This document shows, in pieces, positions 25,619 to 34,364 of a stretch of DNA of 38,348 nucleotides. Numbering within the stretch: position 1 is the stretch's first letter; every line of letters starts with the position of its first letter. The notes beneath the pieces are model-generated. The model was not told the DNA's origin. It did no database searches and saw only the letters and a program-made list of their open reading frames with translations. The translations under genes were made by a program, and so were the position numbers. This DNA is from an uncultured Porphyromonadaceae bacterium (lineage in GTDB: Bacteria > Bacteroidota > Bacteroidia > Bacteroidales > Muribaculaceae): contig CABRGT010000011.1 in NCBI GenBank assembly GCA_902470475.1, forward strand, positions 1 through 38,348, in the 5' to 3' direction.

Positions 25619-26685
25619 CCGACGACAGCCTCTTTACCGACGACGAATCCGACGACAGCCGCGTCGTCATCATCGACGGCGGCGACGAGCGCGAGCTTTA
25701 CGAGCACTTCCGGTTCGTAGCCGACAAAGGGCAGGAACTGCTGCGTGTCGATAAATTCCTGGTCGCTCGGCTGCAGAAATCCTCGCGCAACCGCGTGCAG
25801 CAGGCCGCGGAGGCCGGGTGCATACTTGTCAACGGACGCGCGGTCAAAAGCAACTACCGCGTGAAGCCCGACGATGTGGTGCAGGTGGTCATGGACCGCC
25901 CGCGCTACGATTTCGAGGTGATAGCCGAGGACATTCCGCTCGACATCGTATATGAGGACGATACCGTGCTTGTAGTGAACAAGCCTGCGGGCCTGGTGGT
26001 GCATCCCGGCCACGGCAATTACTCAGGCACACTGGTCAACGCGCTGGCATGGCATTTCAAGGACAATCCCGACTATGATGTCAAGGATCCGCGCATGGGA
26101 CTTGTGCACCGAATCGACAAGGACACCTCGGGATTGCTCGTTGTGGCAAAGACACCGGACGCCAAGACAGATCTCGGGCGACAGTTTTTCAACAAGACCA
26201 CCCGGCGCGAGTACGTGGCCGTGGTGTGGGGGCGCCCCGACCCGGCTGACGGCCGCATCGAGGGCAACATCGACCGGGATCCGCATGACCGCCTGCGCAT
26301 GGCCGTGTTCCCGGACGGCGACCGCGGCAAGCATGCCGTGACGCATTACCATACGATAGAGCAGCTGGGACATGTCAGCGTGGTGAAATGCGTGCTTGAG
26401 ACGGGACGTACCCATCAGATCCGCGTGCACATGCGCCACATCGGCCACCCGCTGTTCAACGACGCGCGCTACGGTGGCGACCAGGTGCTGCGGGGAGTCC
26501 CGTCGGCTTCGTACAGGACATTTGTGAAAAACTGCATGGATCTGTGTCCGCGCCAGGCACTGCACGCGCGTACGCTCGGATTCCGCCACCCCGCCACCGG
26601 CCAGGAAATGGATTTTTCGGCACCGGTACCGGCCGACATGGATGCGATGATAGCCCGCTGGCGCGACTACGCCACTCAGTCGTAG
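25615..26685 (+). CDS. rluD: RluD-family 23S rRNA pseudouridine synthase
   Basis: A 356-residue enzyme expected to turn uridines of 23S rRNA (helix 69 in E. coli) into pseudouridine. An acidic N-terminal extension (about 1-40) precedes an S4 RNA-binding domain (about 42-92) and the catalytic domain with the RluA/RluD signature HRIDKDTSGLLVVAKT, catalytic Asp168. Later motifs (TGRTHQIRVHMRHIGHPL) are typical. It overlaps the PASTA gene by four bases and its 3' end overlaps the convergent rodA end by 10 bases. The choice of RluD over RluA or RluC rests on the S4 domain and overall form. Confidence 0.88.
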   Translation: MTDDSLFTDDESDDSRVVIIDGGDERELYEHFRFVADKGQELLRVDKFLVARLQKSSRNRVQQAAEAGCILVNGRAVKSNYRVKPDDVVQVVMDRPRYDFEVIAEDIPLDIVYEDDTVLVVNKPAGLVVHPGHGNYSGTLVNALAWHFKDNPDYDVKDPRMGLVHRIDKDTSGLLVVAKTPDAKTDLGRQFFNKTTRREYVAVVWGRPDPADGRIEGNIDRDPHDRLRMAVFPDGDRGKHAVTHYHTIEQLGHVSVVKCVLETGRTHQIRVHMRHIGHPLFNDARYGGDQVLRGVPSASYRTFVKNCMDLCPRQALHARTLGFRHPATGQEMDFSAPVPADMDAMIARWRDYATQS

Positions 26686-28145
26686 GCCTTGCGGGCGGCG
26701 TCGATGCGCAGGAGAATGAACAGCAGTAGCGTGAATCCCCACAGCGACGAGCCGCCGTAGCTGAAAAACGGCAGCGGAATGCCTATGACGGGACACAAGC
26801 CGATCACCATTCCTATGTTAATGCAGAAGTGGAATATGAAGTACGCCGCCACACAGTAAGCATAGACTCGTCCGAATGGTCGCGGCTGGCGCTCGGCTAT
26901 CGACAGGATCTTCAGCACCAGGGCCAGATACAGCGCAATCACGACCAGCGAGCCCACGAAGCCTTCTTCCTCACCGATAGTGCAGAATATGAAGTCGGTG
27001 TGCTGTTCGGGCACATATTTGAGCTTTGTCTGAGTGCCGTTGAGGAACCCTTTGCCCCAAAGACCGCCCGACCCGATCGCTATCTTGGACTGATTCACGT
27101 TATAACCCGCTCCGCGGAGGTCCTCCTCCATGCCCAGCACCACACGGATGCGCTGCTGCTGGTGCGGCTGCAGCATATTGGTGAAAGCGAAGTTGACCGA
27201 GAACATGAATACTACGGCTATAAGTCCGGTGGCTGCCGGAATATAGAGTTTCCTGCGGTGGCGTGCCACAGCCTCGACACACAGATACACGGCTGCCACC
27301 GCCAGAGTGGAGATGATGATGGCAAGTGACGGCAGTGTGAGCCCGAAAGCCGAATGCAGCAGCCACTGCACGCCGAGTGTGCCGCCGAACCACAGCATGA
27401 GGTTACGGGGCAGCTCGAACCGCCTGTCGTAGATGAACGCCATGCCCGTCATGATCAGCATCACCATGCAGAGTATGGCGAACTCACCGGTGGGGAGTCC
27501 CAGGAAGCCTACTGTGGTAAACTTCACGGCCACCACGAATATCACTACCGAAAACAGAGCTGCGAACAGTATCAGGCCGCTCATGCCCTCACGGTAGAGG
27601 ACGAAGAACAGCGCCATGTAGGCCAGAGCCGATCCGGTCTCGTTCTGATTCAGAATCAGCGCGATGGGCGTGATGATTATGAGAATGGCCTTCACGTAGT
27701 TGACGGGCTTGGCATTGAGCACGAAATTATAGCCGCTGAACAGCTTGGCCAGGGCCAGCGCCGTAGCCACCTTGGCAAACTCGGCCGGCTGCAGACTCAT
27801 CGGCCCCACCGACAGCCACGAGCGCGAGCCCTTGATCTCGTGCGCCATGAATGGCGTCACCAGCAGCAACAGCAACATGGCAAAGTATATCGGATAGGCG
27901 TAGGTGTCGTAGATGCGGTAATCGGTCAGAAGCACCACAAAACCCAGGATCAGACCCAGACCGATCCAGCGTACCTGCTTGCCCGAAAACTCGTCGAACG
28001 AGAACATCGAGGCGTTGTCGAAGTCGTAGGAAGCGGCATAGATGCTCACCACACCCGCGGCCACCATCAGCAGGTAAATGATCACGGTGGTCCAGTCGAG
28101 GTGCCGGAACACCGATGTGCTCTGGTCATTTTGATTTGTCGACAT
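26676..28145 (-). CDS. rodA: RodA, SEDS peptidoglycan glycosyltransferase of the elongation machinery
   Basis: A 489-residue polytopic membrane protein that polymerises glycan strands with its partner PBP2. SEDS features include KGSRSWLSVGPMSLQPAEFAKVATALALAK and a C-terminal GIPLPFFSYGGSS motif. It is longer than E. coli RodA (370); the extra length is a hydrophobic stretch at about residues 250-310. Its start overlaps the end of mrdA by 20 bases, and the 3' end converges on rluD. It is the last gene of the purH-mre run. Confidence 0.94.
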   Translation of the reverse strand: MSTNQNDQSTSVFRHLDWTTVIIYLLMVAAGVVSIYAASYDFDNASMFSFDEFSGKQVRWIGLGLILGFVVLLTDYRIYDTYAYPIYFAMLLLLLVTPFMAHEIKGSRSWLSVGPMSLQPAEFAKVATALALAKLFSGYNFVLNAKPVNYVKAILIIITPIALILNQNETGSALAYMALFFVLYREGMSGLILFAALFSVVIFVVAVKFTTVGFLGLPTGEFAILCMVMLIMTGMAFIYDRRFELPRNLMLWFGGTLGVQWLLHSAFGLTLPSLAIIISTLAVAAVYLCVEAVARHRRKLYIPAATGLIAVVFMFSVNFAFTNMLQPHQQQRIRVVLGMEEDLRGAGYNVNQSKIAIGSGGLWGKGFLNGTQTKLKYVPEQHTDFIFCTIGEEEGFVGSLVVIALYLALVLKILSIAERQPRPFGRVYAYCVAAYFIFHFCINIGMVIGLCPVIGIPLPFFSYGGSSLWGFTLLLFILLRIDAARKAYD

Positions 28146-29982
28146 AGGTCAGGCGGGTATTAAGCATTTGGTCCTCCATGTACTTGCGTCCGGGCGATAT
28201 GGAGTCGGTAAGATATTTTTCCATCACGAGCGAGCCGATCGGGACGCCGAAAGTGGCACCGAATCCGCCGTTCTCGACATATACAGCCACGGCGATCTTC
28301 GGGTCGTCGTAGGGAGCGAAGCCCATGAAAGCCGAGTGATCCTTACCGTGAGGATTCTGGGCGGTACCCGTCTTTCCGGCCACGTCGATGCCGGGAATGG
28401 CGGCGCGGCGACATGTGCCGCCGGTGACGGCCATGCGCATGCCCTCGGCTATGTCGGCATACCAGTGCTCGTCGATTGTCGGACGGCGGCGCGCCAGCAG
28501 TTCGGCGGGCATCACGGTGTCCTGTATGGCCTTGACGATGTGCGGGGTGATGAACCAGCCGCGGTTGGCGATCGTAGACGCCAGGTTGGCGATCTGCAGC
28601 GGAGTGGCCAGAATCTCGCCCTGACCTATGGCCACCGAAATCACGGTGTTGGCGCTCCAATGCCCCTCGCCGTAGAACTTGCTGTAGAATTTAGCGTTAG
28701 GCAGGAAGCCGCGGCTCTCGTGCGGGAGGTCGACTCCGAGCTTATAGCCGTAGCCCATGGAGACAAGGTGATTCTTCCACACCTCGAACGCCTTGGCCGG
28801 GTCACCGTACTTGGAGCGCTTGTCGATCATGGTCTTGAATCCCCAGCAGAAATATGCGTTGCACGATGTCTGCAGGGCGGGCTTCAGAGGCAGAGGCGAC
28901 GCATGACCGTGGCAGCCGACGCGCAGGCCGCCGTTGATATATCCGCGATAGCACGGAAACGTCGTCGATGTGGTGATGATGCCTTCCTGCAGGAAAATCA
29001 GGCCCTGAGTAGGCTTGAATGTGGAGCCGGGAGGATATGCGCCGCCAAGAGCTCGGTCGAATAGCGGCAGAGTCTTGTCGGCGGTAAGCATCCGGTAGTT
29101 CTCGCCGCGCTTGCGCCCCACGAGCAGACGGGGATCATATGTGGGCGAGGACACCAGGCACAGGATCTCGCCCGTGTGCGGCTCGATGGCCACGACGGCA
29201 CCGCGCTTGCCCACCATGAGCGATTCGGCGTACTGCTGCAGGCGCACGTCGATGCTGAGCGTAAGGTCGCGGCCCGAGACGGGCTCGACGTCGTGCGCGC
29301 CGCCCTCGTAGCGTCCCTGAATACGGCCCCGGGCATCGCGCATAAGCACTTCGACACCCTTGACGCCGCGCAGGTACGGCTCATAGGAACGCTCCACTCC
29401 AAGGTCGCCGGTGTAGTCGCCGGGATCGTAGTAGGGATCGTTGTCGATGTCGGTCTGCGACACTTCGCGCAGGTTGCCGAGCACGTTGGCGGCGGTGGCA
29501 TAGTTATACTGCCGCAGAATGCGCTTCTGGATAAAGAAACCGGGGAAACGGTAAAGCTTCTCCTGGAGGCGTCCGTAGTCCTGGCTGGAGAGCTGCGTTA
29601 TCAGCCGCTGGGGCGTATACGACGAGTAGCCCGGATTGAGCCGCTTGTCGCGCATGTCGGCGAAACGCTGCCGCAACTGGTCGGGGGTGATATGGATCGT
29701 GGCACAGAAGTCAAGGGTGTCGAAAGGCTGCACGTCGCGTGGAATGATCATCACGTCGTAGGCCGGCTGGTTGTAGACGACCAGCTCGCCGTTGCGGTCG
29801 TACATCAGACCGCGCGACGGGAATACGGTTTTTTCAAGAAAGGCGTTGGAGTCGGCGCTTTTCTTGTATCGCTCGTCCTGCAGCTGCAGATCGAAGAGCC
29901 TGATGCCGAAAATGATCGCTATGACGACGATGAACCCTCCGATTACATATTTTCGCTTTTCGAGGTTATAATCTTTTCTCAC
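28126..29982 (-). CDS. mrdA: Penicillin-binding protein 2, the elongation transpeptidase
   Basis: A 618-residue class B penicillin-binding protein that cross-links peptidoglycan during elongation with RodA. One N-terminal membrane segment (about 12-30) is followed by the dimerisation/pedestal domain and the transpeptidase domain with Ser320-x-x-Lys323 (PPGSTFKP), Ser373-Cys-Asn375 (TSCNAYF) and Lys537-Thr-Gly (AGKTGTAQN). The frame starts at GTG 29982, 17 bases inside the end of mreD; the protein sequence from there (RKDYNLEKRKY) is natural for the family. It overlaps rodA by 20 bases, so translation is tightly coupled. Confidence 0.95.
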   Translation of the reverse strand: MRKDYNLEKRKYVIGGFIVVIAIIFGIRLFDLQLQDERYKKSADSNAFLEKTVFPSRGLMYDRNGELVVYNQPAYDVMIIPRDVQPFDTLDFCATIHITPDQLRQRFADMRDKRLNPGYSSYTPQRLITQLSSQDYGRLQEKLYRFPGFFIQKRILRQYNYATAANVLGNLREVSQTDIDNDPYYDPGDYTGDLGVERSYEPYLRGVKGVEVLMRDARGRIQGRYEGGAHDVEPVSGRDLTLSIDVRLQQYAESLMVGKRGAVVAIEPHTGEILCLVSSPTYDPRLLVGRKRGENYRMLTADKTLPLFDRALGGAYPPGSTFKPTQGLIFLQEGIITTSTTFPCYRGYINGGLRVGCHGHASPLPLKPALQTSCNAYFCWGFKTMIDKRSKYGDPAKAFEVWKNHLVSMGYGYKLGVDLPHESRGFLPNAKFYSKFYGEGHWSANTVISVAIGQGEILATPLQIANLASTIANRGWFITPHIVKAIQDTVMPAELLARRRPTIDEHWYADIAEGMRMAVTGGTCRRAAIPGIDVAGKTGTAQNPHGKDHSAFMGFAPYDDPKIAVAVYVENGGFGATFGVPIGSLVMEKYLTDSISPGRKYMEDQMLNTRLTYVDKSK

Positions 29983-30487
29983 GTCGGCTTACAGTAAGAC
30001 AGGCTAATGCGTATATCATTATAAATGTGTAGACCGTCGACGAAAGCGTGCGGAGCAGGAAGAGCCTCAGGCTGAAACAGCCCAGACCCTCGACGGCGAA
30101 GACTGTCATGCAGTAGATGAGCGACATCGTCACCGCATATTTCAGAAATGCCGCCACGCCCATGTTGCGCAGCGACGGTCGCTGCTCGGCGAGATCGTTG
30201 TCGGCCGGCATGTAGAGGTGGAAGACGGGTTTGCGGATGAAGGTCAGCAGCGTCGAGGCAAGCGCGTTGACGCCGGGGGTATCGGAGAGGATGTCGACGG
30301 TCAGACCGGTCAGAAAACCGATCGTCATCGACAGATTGGTGCTGAACGTCACCGGCAAGGTGATGAGCATGTAGATGAACACCATCGGGACGGCCACATC
30401 GAACAGCACCAGGTTGTTGAATACCAAGGCCTGCGCCGGTATCAGCACCAGATATAGTATCAGCAGTGTCAGCGCGGTCTTGCTCAT
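29966..30487 (-). CDS. mreD: Rod shape-determining protein MreD
   Basis: A 173-residue very hydrophobic protein with about five membrane segments, normal for MreD, an inner-membrane part of the elongation complex. Sequence conservation in the family is low, so the call relies on size, hydropathy and position: its ATG overlaps the mreC stop in an ATGA and it is followed by mrdA and rodA. The segment IGFLTGLTVDILSDTPGVNALASTL is typical. Confidence 0.92.
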   Translation of the reverse strand: MSKTALTLLILYLVLIPAQALVFNNLVLFDVAVPMVFIYMLITLPVTFSTNLSMTIGFLTGLTVDILSDTPGVNALASTLLTFIRKPVFHLYMPADNDLAEQRPSLRNMGVAAFLKYAVTMSLIYCMTVFAVEGLGCFSLRLFLLRTLSSTVYTFIMIYALACLTVSRREKRL

Positions 30488-31362
30488 CGATTGCCCGGAT
30501 TTATGTTTGACTCTGAGTTGCCGGTCAGGGATGTGTTCTCGACCTCCATGATCTCGTCGCGACGGTTGTTGACCACAACCTGCACGTTGCTAAGGCGCGA
30601 GAAGTCAGCAAAGAGTTTGATTTTAAGCGTAAAGAAGTTCTCCTTGTGATTGTCGGCGTCGTCGACTATCACGCCTACGGGCAGTCCGGCCGGAAATACA
30701 GCCGAATAGCCCGATGTGACGATCGTGTCGCCGGTCCTGAAGACGGTGTGCCGCGGCAACTCCTCGAGAAGCGCGGTCGTTGGGTCGAGGCCGTCCCAGA
30801 CGAGCGAGCCGAAATGCTCGCTGTTCTTGATCTTGCACGAAAGGCGGAAGTTGGGGTTCAGCAGCGATATCACGCGGGCATAGTGCTCTCCGGCCACGCT
30901 CACCGTACCTACGACGCCCGAGTGATCGATGACGCCCTGCTCGGGACGCACACCGTCGGAGGTGCCTTTGTTGATGGTCAGATAGTTGTAGGGGTGATGG
31001 GTGGAATTGTTGATCACATTGGCCACGATGAACCCGAAGTGCGGCACACTGTCGGGTGTCGGCATGGTGTCGGTGAACGTCTTGAGCTGCAGATCCTGAA
31101 GCTGCTCGGTCAGGTTCACCACCCGGGTCTCCAGCTCTGCGTTGCGGCGGTTGAGATCCTCGTTGGTCGCCTTCAGATCGAAATATGAGGTGACGCTGTT
31201 GCCCATCTCGTAGACCGAACCGGCCACGGTCGAGGCCGACGTGAGCCACAGATGGCGCCTGTATGGGTCGCTCCCCGACAACAGCAGGCAGCTCGCCACT
31301 ACATAAACGGCGAATACCAGCCACTTGCTGTAGCGGCGCAGAAACTCTATCAGGTCTTTCAT
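30484..31362 (-). CDS. mreC: Rod shape-determining protein MreC
   Basis: A 292-residue bitopic protein: membrane segment at about 13-30, a coiled coil at about 63-93 (heptad-like NEDLNRRNAELETRVVNL), and the two beta-barrel periplasmic domain including the INKGTSDGVRPEQGVIDHSG and VFPAGLPVGVI motifs. It scaffolds the elongation machinery by binding PBP2. It begins 48 bases after mreB and overlaps mreD by four bases. Confidence 0.95.
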   Translation of the reverse strand: MKDLIEFLRRYSKWLVFAVYVVASCLLLSGSDPYRRHLWLTSASTVAGSVYEMGNSVTSYFDLKATNEDLNRRNAELETRVVNLTEQLQDLQLKTFTDTMPTPDSVPHFGFIVANVINNSTHHPYNYLTINKGTSDGVRPEQGVIDHSGVVGTVSVAGEHYARVISLLNPNFRLSCKIKNSEHFGSLVWDGLDPTTALLEELPRHTVFRTGDTIVTSGYSAVFPAGLPVGVIVDDADNHKENFFTLKIKLFADFSRLSNVQVVVNNRRDEIMEVENTSLTGNSESNINPGNR

Positions 31363-31410
31363 CTATGCGTTGTCAGCCGCCGCGGCGCGATGACCGCGGC
31401 ACTATCTTCA

Positions 31411-32430
31411 TCAGCGGATAAGGAACGAGAACTTGTTGATATTCTTGAGCGCCACGCCCGTGCCGCGTGCGACAGACAGCAGCGGATCCTCGGCGATGTG
31501 GAACTGAATGCCGATCTTGTCGGTGAAGCGCTTGTCGAGACCGCGCAGCAGCGCGCCGCCGCCGGCCAGGTAGATGCCGTTGCGCACAAGGTCGGCGTAC
31601 AGCTCCGGAGGAGTCTGCTCCAGGGCGGCAAGCACGGCGGCCTCGATCTTCGAGATAGTCTTCTCGATGCAGTGGCTGATTTCCTGGTAGCTCACGGGGA
31701 CTTCCATGGGGAGGGCCGTCATCATGTTGGGACCGTGCACGATATAGTCGTCGGGCGGAGTCTCCAGCTCGGTGAGGGCCGATCCGACGTGCATCTTGAT
31801 CTGCTCGGCCGTGCGCACGCCCACGCGGACGTTGTGCGCGCGACGCATGTGGTTCTGAATATCCTCGGTGAGGTCGTTGCCGGCCACCTGGATACTCTTG
31901 TTCGACACGATGCCGCCCAGCGAGATAACGGCTATCTCGGTGGTGCCGCCGCCTATGTCGACAATCATGTTGCCCTCGGGCGCCTCGACGTCAAGACCGA
32001 TGCCGAGAGCAGCAGCCATAGGCTCGTAGATCATGTACACGTCGCGGCCGCCGGCGTGCTCCGACGAGTCGCGCACAGCGCGGATCTCGACCTCGGTGGA
32101 GCCGGACGGGATGCCGACCACCATGCGGAGCGAGGGCGAGAACCAGTTGGAACGGCTGCTTGCCTTCTTGACAAGGCCGCGGATCATGAGCTCGGCGGCG
32201 TTGAAGTCGGCGATCACGCCCTGGCGCAGGGGGCGCACCGTGCGGATGCCCTGGGGGTTCTTGCCCTCCATCAGATGGGCCTCGGTGCCGACGGCTATGA
32301 GCTTGTCGGTGCGGTTGTCGAGGGCCACGATCGACGGCTCGTTGATTACGATCTTGTCGTTGTGGATGATTATAGTGTTGGCTGTGCCAAGGTCAATGGC
32401 GATTTCCTTGGTTAGTGAAAACAGTCCCAT
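31411..32430 (-). CDS. mreB: Rod shape-determining actin homologue MreB
   Basis: A 339-residue cytoskeletal ATPase that orients cell-wall synthesis. The actin-fold phosphate and nucleotide motifs are clear: AIDLGTANTIIIHNDKIV near the N-terminus, MIVDIGGGTTEIAVISLGG in the middle and YLAGGGALLRGLDKR near the end. Its length equals that of typical MreB (about 340). It begins 39 bases after purH and heads mreB-mreC-mreD-mrdA-rodA; no separate promoter is visible in the 39 bases. Confidence 0.97.
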   Translation of the reverse strand: MGLFSLTKEIAIDLGTANTIIIHNDKIVINEPSIVALDNRTDKLIAVGTEAHLMEGKNPQGIRTVRPLRQGVIADFNAAELMIRGLVKKASSRSNWFSPSLRMVVGIPSGSTEVEIRAVRDSSEHAGGRDVYMIYEPMAAALGIGLDVEAPEGNMIVDIGGGTTEIAVISLGGIVSNKSIQVAGNDLTEDIQNHMRRAHNVRVGVRTAEQIKMHVGSALTELETPPDDYIVHGPNMMTALPMEVPVSYQEISHCIEKTISKIEAAVLAALEQTPPELYADLVRNGIYLAGGGALLRGLDKRFTDKIGIQFHIAEDPLLSVARGTGVALKNINKFSFLIR

Positions 32431-32469
32431 TTATCTTCTGTTATAAAAGTTTGAAATTACTTGCAGGTA

Positions 32470-34011
32470 TCAGTGGCGGAAATGGCGGAAACCGGTCATG
32501 ACCATCGTCATGCCGTTGGCGCGGCAGTAATCGACGGAATCGGTATCGCGGATTGATCCGCCCGGCTGTATGACAGAGTCGACACCGGCGGCGTGAGCGA
32601 TCTCGACGCAGTCGGCGAAGGGGAAGAACGCGTCGGAAGCCATGGTGGCGCCTGCGGTGTCGAAGCCGAAGCTGCGAGCCTTGGCGATGGCCTGCTTCAG
32701 AGCGTCGACGCGCGATGTCTGGCCCACACCAGAGCCGAGCAGCATGCCTCCGCGGGCAAGCACGATGGCATTGCTCTTGGAGTGCTTCACGATCTTGTTG
32801 GCGAAGAGCATGTCGGCGATCTTCTGCCGGTCGAGCTCGCCCGACACAACTTTCAGGTCGTCGGCTGTCTCGACTTTGGCGTCGCGCTCCTGGCAGAGGA
32901 CGCCGTTGAGGATCGAGCGCACGGTGCGGCCGGGACGCACGCACGGCTTGCGGCGCAGGATGATGCGGTTTTTCTTCTGGGTGAGGATGGCCATGGCGTC
33001 TTCGGAATATCCGGGAGCGATGATCACCTCGAAGAATATCTTGCCAATTTCAGCAGCAGCCGTGGCGTCAACGGCCCGGTCGGTGACGATGACTCCGCCG
33101 AACGCGGACACGGGGTCGCCGGCAAGCGCGTCGCGCCAGGCATCGGCCAGAGTACCGCGGCTGGCGACGCCGCATGCGTTGTTGTGCTTGAGGATGGCGC
33201 ATGTGACGGTGCCGTCGCCCTCGAACTCGTCGATGAGCGACACGGCCGAGTCAATGTCGAGCAGGTTGTTGTATGATATTTCCTTGCCGTGAAGCTGTTC
33301 GAACATGGCGTCGAAATCGCCGTAGAAGCGGGCCTGCTGGTGAGGATTCTCGCCGTAGCGCAGATCCTTGGCATGGTTCACAGCCACGCGCAGGGCGCCG
33401 GCTTCGGGACAGGGCGTGACGGTGGCCATGTAGTTGAAGATGGCCGCGTCGTAGCCCGACGATACGGCGAATGCCTCGCGGGCGAGCAGAGCACGCTCTT
33501 CGGCCGTGGTAGCGGCGCCGTGCTCCTCGAGCATGCCGAGCAGCAGCGGATACTGCGCCTTGGAGGCCACGATGGCCACGTCGGCGAAATTCTTGGCAGC
33601 CGCGCGAATGAGTGAGATGCCGCCTATGTCGATTTTTTCGATGATGTCAGCGTGCGAAGCGCCCGAAGCCACCGTAGCCTCGAACGGATAGAGGTCCACG
33701 ATCACCAGGTCGATGGCGGGGATTGCCATTTCGGCCATCGTGGCCACGTCGCCTTCGTTGTCGCGGCGGCCGAGAATGCCGCCGAATACTTTCGGATGGA
33801 GAGTCTTGACACGGCCGCCGAGAATGGACGGATATCCCGTCAGATCCTCCACGGCCTCGCAGGCATAGCCCAGATGCTCGATGTACGTGCGCGTACCGCC
33901 TGTCGATATGAAAGTTACACCGTCTGCGGCCAGGCACGACAGAATGTCGTCAAGGCCTTCCTTGTCGAAAACCGAAATAAGAGCTTTGCTGATTTTTTTG
34001 ATCTGAGCCAT
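32470..34011 (-). CDS. purH: Bifunctional AICAR transformylase / IMP cyclohydrolase
   Basis: PurH does the last two steps of IMP synthesis. The 513 residues show the N-terminal cyclohydrolase (MGS-like) domain (LISVFDKEGL, STGGTRTYIE, GRVKTLHPKVFGGIL, DLVIVDLYPFEATV) and the C-terminal transformylase domain with RYGENPHQQARFYGD, ILKHNNACGVAS (Lys-His catalytic pair) and a DAFFPFADCVEIAHAAGVDSVIQPGGSIRD stretch. It leads the minus-strand run into mreB, a gene order I recall as conserved in Bacteroidales. A -7 element lies 29 bases upstream of its ATG. Confidence 0.97.
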   Translation of the reverse strand: MAQIKKISKALISVFDKEGLDDILSCLAADGVTFISTGGTRTYIEHLGYACEAVEDLTGYPSILGGRVKTLHPKVFGGILGRRDNEGDVATMAEMAIPAIDLVIVDLYPFEATVASGASHADIIEKIDIGGISLIRAAAKNFADVAIVASKAQYPLLLGMLEEHGAATTAEERALLAREAFAVSSGYDAAIFNYMATVTPCPEAGALRVAVNHAKDLRYGENPHQQARFYGDFDAMFEQLHGKEISYNNLLDIDSAVSLIDEFEGDGTVTCAILKHNNACGVASRGTLADAWRDALAGDPVSAFGGVIVTDRAVDATAAAEIGKIFFEVIIAPGYSEDAMAILTQKKNRIILRRKPCVRPGRTVRSILNGVLCQERDAKVETADDLKVVSGELDRQKIADMLFANKIVKHSKSNAIVLARGGMLLGSGVGQTSRVDALKQAIAKARSFGFDTAGATMASDAFFPFADCVEIAHAAGVDSVIQPGGSIRDTDSVDYCRANGMTMVMTGFRHFRH

Positions 34012-34039
34012 GATTTTTAGAGATTATACTATTGGCTTG

Positions 34040-34047
34040 CAAATTTA
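34040..34047 (-). promoter_or_regulatory. Probable -7 element of the purH-mre-mrdA-rodA unit
   Basis: On the minus strand this reads TAAATTTG, matching TAnnTTTG, 29 bases before the purH ATG. A clear TTTG at -33 is missing. As no other promoter is seen until rodA, it may serve the six-gene unit. Confidence 0.5.
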
Positions 34048-34284
34048 GTAAAAAATCATGACTTAGCACACCCCTTGTCATTTAAAATTCCAAAAAACCG
34101 TTCGAATAACCGAAGAATAACCGAAGAGTGCCCCGGATCGCTTTCCCTTATCAACCCACTGCTCACTGCATGCGTCTCAACCCTTTTCATAGAAATTTCC
34201 AATAAAATATTATTTACTCTCAGTGAGAACCGCTATAAATCAGCGAAAAAACAATAAAGTAATAAAAAATATTTTTTAAAATTG
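34048..34284. other. AT-rich divergent intergenic region with a tandem 11-bp repeat
   Basis: No gene is supported between the purH -7 element and the C10-protease promoter. Two perfect, directly adjacent copies of GAATAACCGAA lie at 34104-34114 and 34115-34125. A 60-codon plus-strand frame at 34075-34257 has no start signal or recognisable features and is not believed. Confidence 0.5.
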
Positions 34285-34315
34285 TTTGGAATTTAAAAAA
34301 ACAGTGTTATCTTTA
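34285..34315 (+). promoter_or_regulatory. Promoter of the C10 protease-serpin operon
   Basis: TTTG (34285-34288), exactly 19 bases, then TATCTTTA (34308-34315) matches the Bacteroidetes promoter with one change in the last base. The start would be near 34322, giving a leader of about 43 bases before the ATG at 34365. Confidence 0.7.
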
Positions 34316-34364
34316 CGGCGGAAACAATTCCACGGACAAAACAGACGCTATAACCTACAAAGCC

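Noticed and set aside
31252..32415. 387-codon plus-strand frame opposite mreC and mreB
   Set aside because: It is antisense to two highly conserved genes with intact motifs and has the His/Val/Asp-rich make-up of an antisense artefact.
34075..34257. 60-codon plus-strand frame between purH and the C10 protease gene
   Set aside because: No promoter or ribosome-binding site fits, the sequence is low in information, and it covers the likely regulatory repeats.
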